From the NCBI RefSeq assembly GCF_029910095.1, contig NZ_CP094526.1, positions 2,852,001-2,916,000 on the forward strand: 64,000 nt of DNA, read 5' to 3'. Of the stretch, positions 21,175 to 30,104 are shown in pieces (positions within the stretch are counted from its first letter, which is position 1; every line of letters starts with the position of its first letter). The stretch is from Bradyrhizobium sp. ISRA464 (GTDB lineage: Bacteria; Pseudomonadota; Alphaproteobacteria; Rhizobiales; Xanthobacteraceae). The notes under the pieces are model-generated. The model had not been told where the DNA came from. It searched no databases and worked only from the letters and a program-made list of their open reading frames with translations. Position numbers and translations under genes: made by a program.

Positions 21175-22326
21175 ATGAACCAGCACATCCATCCTGAACT
21201 CATCCCCTTCATCGACATCGCTGCGCAGCGTCGACGGCTCGGCAAGTCGGTCGATGAGGCGGTCGCCCGCGTCCTCAATCATTGCCAGTTCATCAACGGC
21301 CCGGAGGTCACGGCGCTGGAGAAGGCGCTGGCCGAGTACAGCGGTGCAAAGTATGTGGTGAGCTGCGCCAGCGGTACCGACGCGCTTCTAATGGTGCTGA
21401 TGGCCAAGAATGTCGGGCCGGGCGACGCTATATTGTGCCCGACCTTCACTTTCTGCGCGACCGGCGAAGTAGTGACATTAACCGGTGCTACGCCGGTCTT
21501 CGTCGACGTCGACGAAGCGACCTTCAACATCGACGTCGGCTCGCTCAAGCGAGGCATCGCGACCGCGCGGGCGCACGGGCTGAAGCCGGTCGGTATCATT
21601 CCGGTGGACCTGTTCGGCCAGAGCGCCGATCATGATGCGATCGCAGCGGTAGCCGACGCCGAAGGCCTGTTCATACTCGACGACGCCGCGCAAGGCTTCG
21701 GCGCCAGCTACAGGGGGCGGAAGCTGGGCACCTTCGGACTGGCGACTGGGACCAGCTTCTTCCCGGCAAAGCCGCTCGGCTGTTTCGGCGACGGCGGCGC
21801 GATCTTTACCGACGACGAGGAACTTGAACGCACGCTGCGCAGCATCCGCGTTCACGGCCAAGGCTCAGACAAGTACGACAATATCCGGCTCGGCCTAACC
21901 GCGCGGCTCGATACCGTGCAGGCCGCGATCCTGATCGAGAAGCTGAAGATCTTTGAGGACGAGATTGCGGCGCGCAACGTGGTCGCCGACCGCTATTCGC
22001 GCGGGCTCGGCAATGTCGTGACCGTGCCGCACCTGGCCTCCGGCTGCACCTCTGTATGGGCGCAATACACCCTCCGGCTGCCCAAGGGGACCGACCGCGA
22101 CGCCTTCGCGGCGGCCCTGAAGGCGCAGGGCATCCCCACCATGATCTACTACCCCAAGTCGGTCCACCAGCAGACGGCCTATCGCCACTTCCCGGTCGCG
22201 GACGGCGGTCTGCCGGTCAGCGAGCGCCTGTCGAAGGATGTCATCAGCCTGCCGATGCATCCCTATCTCGATGAGGCAACCCAGGATCGCATCGTCCAGG
22301 CGGTGCGCGGCGCGCTTTCGTCCTGA
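21175..22326 (+). CDS. gnnB: DegT/DnrJ/EryC1 aminotransferase, probable GnnB
   Basis: A 383-residue PLP-dependent sugar aminotransferase. The cofactor lysine lies in TSFFPAKPLGCFGDGGA near residue 200, with SCASGTDALLMVL near 63 and DDAAQGFGASY near 167 forming the PLP site. RVHGQGSDKYDNIRLGLTARLDT-type sequence follows (key residues RVHG and G-N-R-D). With the upstream 3-dehydrogenase it would aminate C3 of a UDP-3-keto-GlcNAc to give UDP-GlcNAc3N. ATG 21175 lies 34 bases after gnnA. No WlbB-like acetyltransferase is adjacent, which favours the lipid A role over a diacetylated O-antigen sugar. murJ follows after 44 bases. Confidence 0.78.
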   Translation: MNQHIHPELIPFIDIAAQRRRLGKSVDEAVARVLNHCQFINGPEVTALEKALAEYSGAKYVVSCASGTDALLMVLMAKNVGPGDAILCPTFTFCATGEVVTLTGATPVFVDVDEATFNIDVGSLKRGIATARAHGLKPVGIIPVDLFGQSADHDAIAAVADAEGLFILDDAAQGFGASYRGRKLGTFGLATGTSFFPAKPLGCFGDGGAIFTDDEELERTLRSIRVHGQGSDKYDNIRLGLTARLDTVQAAILIEKLKIFEDEIAARNVVADRYSRGLGNVVTVPHLASGCTSVWAQYTLRLPKGTDRDAFAAALKAQGIPTMIYYPKSVHQQTAYRHFPVADGGLPVSERLSKDVISLPMHPYLDEATQDRIVQAVRGALSS

Positions 22327-22370
22327 ATACGTCATTTTGACGGATGGTGATCATGCGCTAGAAGCACCGC

Positions 22371-23900
22371 ATGCTTGGGCGCATCTTCACCGTCGGTGGC
22401 TACACCCTGCTTTCGCGGCTGACCGGGTTCGCGCGCGACATCATGCTCGCGGCGATCCTCGGCGCAGGCCCGGTGGCGGATGCGTTCTTCGTGGCGCTGC
22501 GGCTGCCGAATCACTTCCGCGCGATCTTTGCCGAGGGCGCCTTCAACGCCGCCTTCGTGCCGGCCTATGCCCATGTCCATGGTGAGCGCGGCGAGGCCTC
22601 GGCGCGGCTGTTCGCCGACCGCATCTTCACGCTGCTGTTCGCCTCGCAGGTGGTCCTGCTGGTGGTGGCGATGCTGTTCATGCCGCAGGCGATGAGCATC
22701 CTCGCGCCGGGCTTCACCGAGGATGTCGAGCAGCGCAAGCTCGCGATCGAACTGACGCGGATCACCTTTCCCTATCTGCTCTTGATCACGTTGGTGACGC
22801 TCTATGGCGGCATGCTCAACGTGATGCACCGTTTCGCCAGCGCCGCGGCGGCGCCGATCTTCCTCAACCTGGCGATGATGATGACGCTGGCGCTGGTCGC
22901 GTTCTTCCCGAGCGCCGGTCATGCCGCGGCCTGGGGCGTGCTGATCTCGGGCTTCCTGCAGTTCTTCCTGCTGGCCGGCGACCTCGCGCGCCATGGCGGC
23001 TTGCCGCGCTTTGCGCCGCTGAGGCTCGACGAGGATGTCCGCGCCTTCTTCCGCGCGCTGGGGCCGGCCACGCTGGGCTCGATGGGGACGCAGGTGGCGC
23101 TGTTCGCGGATACCATCATCGCGACCTTCCTGCACGCCGGCGCGCTGTCGGCGCTCTATTACGCCGACCGCCTCAATCAATTGCCGATCGGCGTGATCGG
23201 GATCGCGATCGGCACCGTGCTGCTGCCGGAGATGTCGCGGCGCCTGTCGGCCGACGACCACGCCGGCGCGCTTGCGGCGCAGCGCCGCGCGTTCGACTTT
23301 ACCCTTTTGTTCTCGGTGCCGTTCGTGGCGGCGTTCCTGACGGTCGCCGACCCGATCATGCGCGCGATGTTCGCGCGCGGCGCCTTCTCGAAGGCGGACG
23401 CCGCCACCGCCGGCGCGACGCTTGCGGCCTATGCGGTCGGCCTGATCCCGTTCGTGATGATCCGCAGTGCGGTCGCAACCTTCTACGCCCGCAAGGACAC
23501 TGCAACCCCGGTGAAGGCGGCGCTGACCGGGGTCGCGGTCAACGTCGCGCTGAAGATCGCGCTGGTCGGCACGCTGGCGCAGGTCGGGCTCGCGCTCGCG
23601 ACCGCGGTCGGCGCCTGGATCAATCTGCTGCTCGTGCTGTTCTTTGCTGCACGCCGCGGCTACCTCGACTTCGATCGCACGCTGGTGCGCTCGCTCGGCA
23701 CCTTCGCGCTTTGCGGTATCCTGCTGGCGGTCGCCCTGTGGCTGACCTCGCACTTCGCGGCGGTCTGGTTCGCGCCGATGCAGATCTTTCGCGACGAATT
23801 GATCCTGCTGCTGCTCGTCGCGGTCGGCCTCTTCGTCTACGGCTTCGCGGTCCTCGTGCTGTTCGGCCGCGGTTGGCTGTTCGCACTGCGGCGCGGATAG
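22371..23900 (+). CDS. murJ: lipid II flippase MurJ
   Basis: A 509-residue MOP-superfamily membrane protein with about fourteen helices that moves lipid II across the inner membrane for peptidoglycan synthesis. The N-terminus GGYTLLSRLTGFARDIM, then FFVALRLPNHFRAIFAEGAFNAAFVP (key residues LPN..R..FAEGAF..AF.P) and the later QVALFADTIIATFL, PIGVIGIAIGTVLLPEMSR and ARGAF are strong MurJ (MviN) signatures, including the conserved arginines of the central cavity. The start at 22371 matches the family N-terminus. It follows gnnA/gnnB closely. Confidence 0.95.
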   Translation: MLGRIFTVGGYTLLSRLTGFARDIMLAAILGAGPVADAFFVALRLPNHFRAIFAEGAFNAAFVPAYAHVHGERGEASARLFADRIFTLLFASQVVLLVVAMLFMPQAMSILAPGFTEDVEQRKLAIELTRITFPYLLLITLVTLYGGMLNVMHRFASAAAAPIFLNLAMMMTLALVAFFPSAGHAAAWGVLISGFLQFFLLAGDLARHGGLPRFAPLRLDEDVRAFFRALGPATLGSMGTQVALFADTIIATFLHAGALSALYYADRLNQLPIGVIGIAIGTVLLPEMSRRLSADDHAGALAAQRRAFDFTLLFSVPFVAAFLTVADPIMRAMFARGAFSKADAATAGATLAAYAVGLIPFVMIRSAVATFYARKDTATPVKAALTGVAVNVALKIALVGTLAQVGLALATAVGAWINLLLVLFFAARRGYLDFDRTLVRSLGTFALCGILLAVALWLTSHFAAVWFAPMQIFRDELILLLLVAVGLFVYGFAVLVLFGRGWLFALRRG

Positions 23901-24030
23901 TTTGCCCTGTTAAATCAAAAGCATAGGAGTGGGCTGCGCGATCGCGTCGCGGCATGTGGAAAGCGGTTTGCGCTTCCGGAACAACCACGCCAATATGCGG
24001 CCCAAACAAACCAAGACAATTGGAGACGAG

Positions 24031-26340
24031 ATGGCAGCTCCCATCAAATTCGGCGTCGGTCAAAGTGTGCGCCGCAAAGAGGATGACGCCCTGATTCGCG
24101 GCAAGGGCCGCTACACCGACGACGTTGCGCCGTCTCCCGCATTGCAGGCGCTGATGCTGCGCTCGCCGCATGCGCACGCGACTTTCACCATCGACGCGAC
24201 CAAGGCCCGCGGCATGCCCGGCGTGGCGCTGATCCTGACCGCGGCCGATGTCGCCGACCTCGGCGGCCTGCCGTGCCTGTTCAATCTCGAGACCGATCCA
24301 TTCACGGCGCCGCCCTATCCGATCCTCGCCAAGGACGAGGTGCGCCATGTCGGTGACGCCGTCGCCTTCGTGGTCGCCGACACCGTCGATCATGCCCGCG
24401 ACGCGATCGAGGCGATCGACGTCAAATGGACGCCGCTGCCCGCCGTCGTCGGTCTCGTGAACGCCGTCAAGAACGGCGCGCCGCAGGTCTGGTCCGACAA
24501 GCCGGGCAACGTGCTGTTCGACGTCTCGATCGGCGACAAGAAGGCCGCGGAAGAGGCCTTCGCCAAGGCGCATGCGGTGGCCGAGATCACCATCGTCAAT
24601 CCGCGCGTCATCACCAACTTCATGGAGACGCGCGCGGCGGTCGCCGAATACGACACCAAGAAGGATCATCTGACCCTGACGATCGGCAGCCAGGGCAGCC
24701 ACCGCCTGCGCGAGATCCTCTGCGACATGGTCCTGAAGATGCCGAAGGAGAAGATGCGGGTGATCTGTCCCGACGTCGGCGGCGGCTTCGGCACCAAGCT
24801 GTTTCCGTATCGCGAATATGCGCTGATCTCGGTCGCCGCGCGCAAGTTGAAGAGGACGATCAAGTGGACCGCCGAGCGCTCCGACCACTTCATGGGTGAC
24901 GCGCAGGGCCGCGACAACGTCACGACCGCGAAGATGGCGCTCGCCGAGGACGGCAAATTCCTCGGCATGGACGTCGATCTGATGGGCGACATGGGCGCCT
25001 ATCTCTCGACCTTTGCGCCCTACATCCCGCACGGCGGCGCCGGCATGCTGCCGGGCCTCTACGACATCCAGGCCTTCCACTGCCGCGTCCGCACCGTGTT
25101 CACCAATACCGTGCCGGTCGATGCCTATCGCGGCGCTGGCCGCCCCGAGGCCGCCTATGTGATCGAGCGCCTGGTCGACGCAGCGGCCCGCAAGCTCGGC
25201 ATGACGCCGGATGCCGTCAGGCGGAAGAATTTCATTCCGCCGAAATCGCTGCCCTACAAGACCGCGACCGGCAAGGTCTACGATTCCGGCGACTTCGTCG
25301 CGCATATGAAGCGTGCGATGGAGATCGCCAACTGGAAGGAGTTTCCGAAGCGCGCCAAGGCGGCGAAGAAGGACGGGCTGGTGCGCGGTATCGGCATGGC
25401 GAGCTATGTCGAGGTCTGCGGCACCATGGGCGAGGAGACCGCCAATGTCGCGCTCGATCCCAATGGCGACGTCACCATTCTGATCGGAACTCAGTCGAGC
25501 GGGCAGGGCCATCAGACCGCCTATGCGCAGCTCGTCGCCGACCAGTTCGGGCTGCCGCCCGAGCGCGTCCATGTGCTGCAGGGCGACACCGACAAGATCG
25601 CGACCGGCCTCGGCACCGGCGGCTCGTCGTCGATTCCCTCCGGCGGCGTCAGCGTCGAGCGTGCCACGCGCGAGCTCGGCAACAAGCTGAAGGAGCTCGC
25701 GGCGCAGGCGCTGGAGGCCGGCGCGGGCGACCTCGAAATCGCCGACGGCCGCGTCCGCATCGCCGGCACCGACCGCTCGATCAGCTTTGCCGATCTCGCC
25801 AAACGTGCCGGCGGCGATCCCTCGAAGTTGAACGGCAGCGCGACCTTCTCGAGCGCCGACGGCACCTATCCGAACGGCACGCATCTCGCCGAAGTCGAGA
25901 TCGATCCAGCCACCGGCATCATCAAGATCGTCAACTACGTCATCGTCGACGATTTCGGCGTGACGCTCAATCCGCTGTTGCTCGCGGGCCAGGTGATTGG
26001 CGGCGCGATGCAGGGTATCGGCCAGGCGTTGATGGAGCGGGCAGTCTACAGCGCAACCGACGGCCAGCTCGTCACCGGCACGTTCATGGACTATGCAATG
26101 CCGCGCGCCTCCGACGGACCGTCCTTCGTGTTCGAGACCCACAACGTGCCCTGCACGACCAATCCGCTTGGCGTGAAGGGAGCGGGTGAGGCCGGTGCGA
26201 TCGGCTCGTGTCCGGCGGTGGTCAATGCGATCGTCGAAGGGCTGTGGCGCGAGTACCAGATCGACCACATCGATATGCCCGCAACGCCCGAACGGGTCTG
26301 GGTTGCAATCCGCGAAGCACAACGCCAGCACAAGCTCTGA
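24031..26340 (+). CDS. xanthine dehydrogenase family molybdopterin-binding (large) subunit, CoxL form II-like
   Basis: A 769-residue molybdenum hydroxylase large subunit. Residues ~20-130 are the a/b hammerhead domain; the rest forms the two molybdopterin-binding domains. GGGFGTK lies near residue 250, the active-site loop [10 protein letters not shown] near 365 is the form II version rather than the AYxCSFR of true CO dehydrogenase, and the catalytic glutamate is in [12 protein letters not shown] near 718. The enzyme would oxidise an aldehyde or N-heterocycle. Neither the FAD nor the [2Fe-2S] subunit gene is beside it, so partners must be encoded elsewhere or be unusual. GGAGACGAG precedes the ATG at 24031. 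Confidence 0.9.
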   Translation: MAAPIKFGVGQSVRRKEDDALIRGKGRYTDDVAPSPALQALMLRSPHAHATFTIDATKARGMPGVALILTAADVADLGGLPCLFNLETDPFTAPPYPILAKDEVRHVGDAVAFVVADTVDHARDAIEAIDVKWTPLPAVVGLVNAVKNGAPQVWSDKPGNVLFDVSIGDKKAAEEAFAKAHAVAEITIVNPRVITNFMETRAAVAEYDTKKDHLTLTIGSQGSHRLREILCDMVLKMPKEKMRVICPDVGGGFGTKLFPYREYALISVAARKLKRTIKWTAERSDHFMGDAQGRDNVTTAKMALAEDGKFLGMDVDLMGDMGAYLSTFAPYIPHGGAGMLPGLYDIQAFHCRVRTVFTNTVPVDAYRGAGRPEAAYVIERLVDAAARKLGMTPDAVRRKNFIPPKSLPYKTATGKVYDSGDFVAHMKRAMEIANWKEFPKRAKAAKKDGLVRGIGMASYVEVCGTMGEETANVALDPNGDVTILIGTQSSGQGHQTAYAQLVADQFGLPPERVHVLQGDTDKIATGLGTGGSSSIPSGGVSVERATRELGNKLKELAAQALEAGAGDLEIADGRVRIAGTDRSISFADLAKRAGGDPSKLNGSATFSSADGTYPNGTHLAEVEIDPATGIIKIVNYVIVDDFGVTLNPLLLAGQVIGGAMQGIGQALMERAVYSATDGQLVTGTFMDYAMPRASDGPSFVFETHNVPCTTNPLGVKGAGEAGAIGSCPAVVNAIVEGLWREYQIDHIDMPATPERVWVAIREAQRQHKL

Positions 26341-26463
26341 AACTTTGTGCGGGAGAGGAATGAACCGGATCGAGCGGTGTTCGCCTGATCAGGCCGCTCG
26401 ACGCAAATCCGTGGCCGAGCGCGAAGGTCGGTTCATCCGCCCCCTGAACATGGAGAGCTGTCG

Positions 26464-26910
26464 ATGTTTCGAACTGGTACTGTCGCGGGAACCTTGCTGC
26501 TTGGCGTTGGCGTTGTGGCCGCGGCGGAAGACCATGTTACCTTGACCCAACTTGCAATGAAATCCAACCTCAAGAATGCCGTCGTACTCTACGACATTAC
26601 CAAGGGTAAGGCGGCTTATGATCAGAACGCCGTTGACACGGCGCTTGTGGGGCTCGAGGATGTAGCCAAGCGCTTCCCTTCCTTTTTTCCCGAAAGCATC
26701 AAGGGCAAGAAGCCGAAGGGCGACTACTACGCGTCAATGAAGGTGTGGACCCAGCGAGCGGATTTTGAGGCCCATGCGGCCACCTTTGCCAAGGCTGTGG
26801 GTGAGGCAAAGACCAAGGTCAAAGATCTCGATAGTCTGAAGACGGAGTTTGCAGCCATTAACGATGCATGTCTTCGCTGTCACGAGACCTACCGCGTTAA
26901 GGCGCGTTGA
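26464..26910 (+). CDS. cytochrome c' / c556 family protein
   Basis: A 148-residue exported monoheme cytochrome. Residues 1-21 form a signal peptide ending near VVAAAE. The body is predicted as a four-helix bundle, and the heme motif CLRCHETYR (Cys136, Cys139, His140) lies at the C-terminus, as in cytochrome c' and c556 (PF01322). It would act in periplasmic electron transfer or gas binding. Codon use is less G/C-rich than its neighbours (many Lys AAG with AAA and GAT/GTT codons), possibly a sign of transfer. It lies 123 bases behind the molybdenum hydroxylase gene and could take its electrons, which is speculative. Confidence 0.85.
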   Translation: MFRTGTVAGTLLLGVGVVAAAEDHVTLTQLAMKSNLKNAVVLYDITKGKAAYDQNAVDTALVGLEDVAKRFPSFFPESIKGKKPKGDYYASMKVWTQRADFEAHAATFAKAVGEAKTKVKDLDSLKTEFAAINDACLRCHETYRVKAR

Positions 26911-26943
26911 GAAGAGCGGAAGGTTGCCAGAAATTCCCCTCGA

Positions 26944-26975
26944 GAAGGGCGGACGCCGCAAGGTGTCCGCCCTTC
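26944..26975. terminator. bidirectional hairpin terminator
   Basis: A 14-bp stem (GAAGGGCGGACGCC with GGTGTCCGCCCTTC, one G-U pair) caps a GCAA tetraloop. It lies between the convergent cytochrome c556 and CHRD genes. The T tract is weak on both sides, so efficiency is uncertain. Confidence 0.7.
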
Positions 26976-27017
26976 CTGCTGTGTCGGCCTTTTCTTGTCG
27001 GACTTACTTCGTGAGCT

Positions 27018-27440
27018 TTACTTGGTGACCTGGCCGCGGATCTCGCCGCCCGGATTCGCCGCGGTGTGGATGTTGACGTAGTACTTGCCGGCGAGCAGAT
27101 CGGCGGCCTGAGCATCGGTTAGCGTGGCGCTGCCTTCCGCTGGGCTCTTGCCCGCGTTCGGGATCGCGACTGCGACGCCGGCGTTCTTGCCGGATTCTGC
27201 AGGACCATGGAAATGCGCGGCGGTGGCGGGGCCGGTCAGGCCGGAATAGCTCAGCTTCCAGGTTAGCTTCTTGGTCGCGGCGTCGTAGTCGATGTCGGCG
27301 GTGCCGGTGGCCGTGCTGGTGGTCGGCGGTACTTCGGACTTGCCGCTCAGCGTCGCCTTGAGCTTCTCGGCGAAGGCGGGTCCGGCAAAGGCGACCGCGG
27401 CGCTCAGCGTCAGCGCGGCAAGCATGGTCTTGTTCGGCAT
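27018..27440 (-). CDS. CHRD domain protein, secreted
   Basis: A 140-residue protein. Residues 1-22 are a signal peptide cut after GPAFA. The rest is a CHRD domain (PF07452): LSGKSEVPP near residue 29, the central THFHGPA-like AAHFHGPAESG near 68, and the end motif YYVNIHTAANPGGEIRGQV. CHRD proteins are mostly of unknown function in bacteria; the conserved His residues may bind metal. The ATG at 27440 has GGGAG upstream. It converges with the cytochrome c556 gene and is divergent from the diheme cytochrome gene. Confidence 0.87.
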   Translation of the reverse strand: MPNKTMLAALTLSAAVAFAGPAFAEKLKATLSGKSEVPPTTSTATGTADIDYDAATKKLTWKLSYSGLTGPATAAHFHGPAESGKNAGVAVAIPNAGKSPAEGSATLTDAQAADLLAGKYYVNIHTAANPGGEIRGQVTK

Positions 27441-27605
27441 GGTTTTCTCCCTGTTGACATCAAACGACGGTATCAGCCTCAAAACAGCAGCCGTCCGGAT
27501 TTATTCCCAAAAATCAACCTGAGCGGGCGAAATTTGATGGAAGCTTATGCGCCAGCTTGCGCTCATACTGGCTGACAGATGACCGGCCCAGTGACGGATC
27601 AATGA

Positions 27606-28541
27606 ATGCCGCGACGAATTCTCCTCCTGGCCATTGTGGCCGGCATCGCCGGCTTCGGCGTGTTCTGGTGGTTGACGACCCCCGCGACCATTGCTGCAAG
27701 CGCGCTTCCTGCCTACCAGCCTGACTTGGCCAACGGGCTCACAACGTTCAATGCAGGTGGATGTTCCTCCTGCCATGCCGTGCCGAAGCAGGACGACCGC
27801 ACCAAGCTTGGCGGCGGCCTTGCGATACCGTCTCCGTTCGGCACCTTCTATGCGCCGAACATCTCTCCCGATCCGAACGATGGCATCGGCCGCTGGAGCG
27901 AGGTCGACTTCGTCAACGCGGTTATGAAGGGCACCTCGCCGTCGGCGACGCACTACTTCCCGGCGTTTCCCTATACCTCTTACCAGCACGCCAGGATCAA
28001 TGACGTGCGCGACCTCTTTGCCTATCTGAAGACGTTGCCGCCGGTCGCGGGCAAGGTGCGCGACCATGACGTGCCGTTTCCCTTCAACGTCCGTCGCAAT
28101 ATCGGCGTCTGGAAATGGCTGTTCATGGACGGCAAGCCGTTGGTGGCCGATGCAAGCCGTTCGCCGCAGTGGAATCGCGGCGCCTATCTCGCCGACAGTT
28201 TCGGCCATTGCGCCGAGTGCCACAGCCCGCGGAATATCCTTGGCGGCATCATCGGCGTGCAACGCTTTGCCGGCGGCCCCAATCCGGAGGGCGAGGGCTG
28301 GGTGCCCAACATCACGCAAAAGGGGCTTTCGGATTGGAGCGCGAACGATATCGCCTATTTCCTGGAGACCGGGCAGACGCCGGATGGCGACAGTGCCGGC
28401 GGGTCCATGGTGCGCGTGATCCGCAACACCTCGCAGCTCTCGCACCCGGATCTCGACGCGATCGCCGACTACATCAAGTCGCTACCGCCGGTCGAAGGCC
28501 CGCCGCGGCCACCGAAGAAAAAGCCGGCGGAGGAGTCTTGA
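27606..28541 (+). CDS. diheme c-type cytochrome, membrane anchored
   Basis: A 311-residue periplasmic cytochrome held by an N-terminal hydrophobic helix (residues ~4-24). Two heme sites are present: CSSCH (Cys53, Cys56, His57) and CAECH (Cys202, Cys205, His206). The layout resembles the diheme cytochrome subunits of membrane dehydrogenases, with conserved FGTFYAPNISPD after heme 1 and the FPAFPYTSY motif near 120. The Pro/Lys-rich C-terminus (PPRPPKKKP) looks flexible. It may pass electrons from a periplasmic dehydrogenase to the respiratory chain. No dehydrogenase subunit is directly adjacent. Confidence 0.87.
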   Translation: MPRRILLLAIVAGIAGFGVFWWLTTPATIAASALPAYQPDLANGLTTFNAGGCSSCHAVPKQDDRTKLGGGLAIPSPFGTFYAPNISPDPNDGIGRWSEVDFVNAVMKGTSPSATHYFPAFPYTSYQHARINDVRDLFAYLKTLPPVAGKVRDHDVPFPFNVRRNIGVWKWLFMDGKPLVADASRSPQWNRGAYLADSFGHCAECHSPRNILGGIIGVQRFAGGPNPEGEGWVPNITQKGLSDWSANDIAYFLETGQTPDGDSAGGSMVRVIRNTSQLSHPDLDAIADYIKSLPPVEGPPRPPKKKPAEES

Positions 28542-28620
28542 AGCGCGATCAATTCGGGCGGTCTTCCGCCGGCTTGGTCGCCTCAGCTCGCCGCGGGCGT
28601 CGCATCGAAAGATGCGAACC

Positions 28621-28866
28621 TCACTTCGTTCCGAACGCCTTGAAGGTGATGATGGTGAGGGTATCCTGAATACCCGGGATCACCTGCACCTTCTCGTTGA
28701 TGAAATGGCCGATGTCGGTGTCGTGGTCGACGTAGAACTTCACCAGGAGGTCATAGTTGCCTGCGGTGGAATAGATCTCGGAGGCAATCTCGGCTTCCGC
28801 CAGCGCGTTGGCAACGGCGTAGGACTGGCCGAGCTTGCATTTGATCTGGACGAAGAAAGGAACCAT
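28621..28866 (-). CDS. stand-alone Lrp/AsnC ligand-binding (RAM) domain protein
   Basis: An 81-residue protein consisting only of the C-terminal effector-binding domain of Lrp/AsnC regulators (PF01037), a ferredoxin-like fold that multimerises and binds amino acids. It begins MVPFFVQIKCK and contains GNYDLLVKFYVDHD and IPGIQDTLTIITF, the usual RAM signatures. No helix-turn-helix is present, so it cannot bind DNA by itself. Such proteins may modulate full-length Lrp paralogues or enzymes. GGAG lies about ten bases before the ATG at 28866. It is convergent with the diheme cytochrome gene, and an 11-bp tandem array lies upstream. Confidence 0.85.
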   Translation of the reverse strand: MVPFFVQIKCKLGQSYAVANALAEAEIASEIYSTAGNYDLLVKFYVDHDTDIGHFINEKVQVIPGIQDTLTIITFKAFGTK

Positions 28867-28925
28867 CGCTGTGTCTCCGGGGATATCGGCGACAATAGGC
28901 CAAAAACGGGCCGCCAAGGCAAGGC

Positions 28926-28996
28926 CAAGTCCAGGTCAAGTCCAGGTCAAGTCCAGGTCAAGTCCAGTCCAGGTCAAGTCGAGATCAAGTCGCGGT
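28926..28996. repeat. 11-bp tandem repeat array
   Basis: Three perfect copies of CAAGTCCAGGT (28926-28958) are followed by a copy carrying a 5-base internal duplication (28959-28974) and two degenerate copies (CAAGTCGAGAT, CAAGTCGCGGT). The period is close to one helical turn. The array sits between the divergent RAM-domain gene and thiD. Confidence 0.9.
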
Positions 28997-29079
28997 AAGG
29001 TCAGGCGAACTTGCTGCCAATGGGCGGCCGGGCTAGGACAGGTCATGACCCCGTTCATATCAACCGCTGGCGCTGCAAA

Positions 29080-29883
29080 ATGACGCCGATCGCGCTCACC
29101 ATTGCGGGCTCGGATTCCTCCGGCGGCGCGGGCATCCAGGCCGATCTGAAGAGCTTTGCCGCGCTCGGGGTCTACGGCGCCTCCGTGATCACGGCGCTGA
29201 CGGCGCAGAACACCACCGGGGTCAGCGGCATTCATCCGGTGCCTGCGCCGTTCGTCACCGCGCAGATCGACGCGGTGTTTTCCGACCTCGCGGTCGGCGC
29301 GGTCAAGATCGGCATGGTGGCGCAGACCGAGACGATCGCGGCGATCGCCGAAGGGCTGCAGCGCTGGGCGCCGCACCACGTCGTGCTCGACCCGGTGATG
29401 GTCGCGACCTCGGGCGACCGCCTGCTGGCGGCCGAGGCGGTCGATGCGCTCAAGACCATGTTGTTCCCCCGTGCATCGCTGATCACGCCAAACCTGCCGG
29501 AGGCCGCGGCGCTGCTGAACGAGCCGGTCGCTTCGAGCGAGGCCGCCGTCGAGGACCAGGGGAGGCGGTTGCTGGCGATGGGATGTCGCGCCGTGCTGGT
29601 CAAGGGCGGCCATGCGCAGGGTGCCGAAAGCATCGATTATCTGATCGACGGCGAACGCACCGTCGCGCTTGCCGCGCCGCGCATCGCGACCGCCAACACG
29701 CATGGCACAGGCTGCTCCCTGTCGTCGGCAATCGCTGCAGGTCTGGCCAGGGGCGAGGATATGGAGACCGCCGTGCGCAACGCCAAGGCCTGGATCACGG
29801 CTGCGATCGCTGCGGCGGATCGCTTCGCCGTCGGACACGGCCACGGGCCCGTGCATCATTTCCACAAGCACTATCCGGATTGA
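29080..29883 (+). CDS. thiD: hydroxymethylpyrimidine / phosphomethylpyrimidine kinase
   Basis: A 267-residue ribokinase-fold enzyme that phosphorylates HMP and HMP-phosphate for thiamine synthesis or salvage. It opens with [17 protein letters not shown] at residues ~7-23, has the [10 protein letters not shown] segment near 42 and [13 protein letters not shown] near 106, and ends with the catalytic loop [15 protein letters not shown] near 207, where Asp/Cys-type anion-hole glycines bind ATP. The start ATG 29080 matches the family N-terminus. No TPP riboswitch is seen in front of it. Confidence 0.93.
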   Translation: MTPIALTIAGSDSSGGAGIQADLKSFAALGVYGASVITALTAQNTTGVSGIHPVPAPFVTAQIDAVFSDLAVGAVKIGMVAQTETIAAIAEGLQRWAPHHVVLDPVMVATSGDRLLAAEAVDALKTMLFPRASLITPNLPEAAALLNEPVASSEAAVEDQGRRLLAMGCRAVLVKGGHAQGAESIDYLIDGERTVALAAPRIATANTHGTGCSLSSAIAAGLARGEDMETAVRNAKAWITAAIAAADRFAVGHGHGPVHHFHKHYPD

Positions 29884-30104
29884 CGGCCCCGCCGCGCTCA
29901 ACCTTGGCCTCCAGATCCGTGTGCGTCCTCACGGACGCCCTAGGCTTGCCCGGCCATTGCAGGCCGGCGAACACCGCTCGCGGGGCAGCCTGCGACAGAC
30001 AGAAGCCAAGCCGCCCAATCTGGGTGGCCCGATGCTCCCCAGGAATTGACGGGGCGCGACTTCGAGCCAGTCGCCGCCGCTATGCGGGTATGCTTGATCG
30101 GTAG

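Noticed and set aside
22332..26331. Very long minus-strand frames opposite murJ and the molybdenum hydroxylase gene
   Set aside because: Arg/His/Asp-rich shadows caused by strong G/C third-position bias on the coding strand.
28600..28617. Hairpin TCGCATC-GAAA-GATGCGA as a terminator
   Set aside because: The 7-bp stem with a GAAA loop lacks a T tract on either strand. It may still end transcripts, but the evidence is too weak to list.
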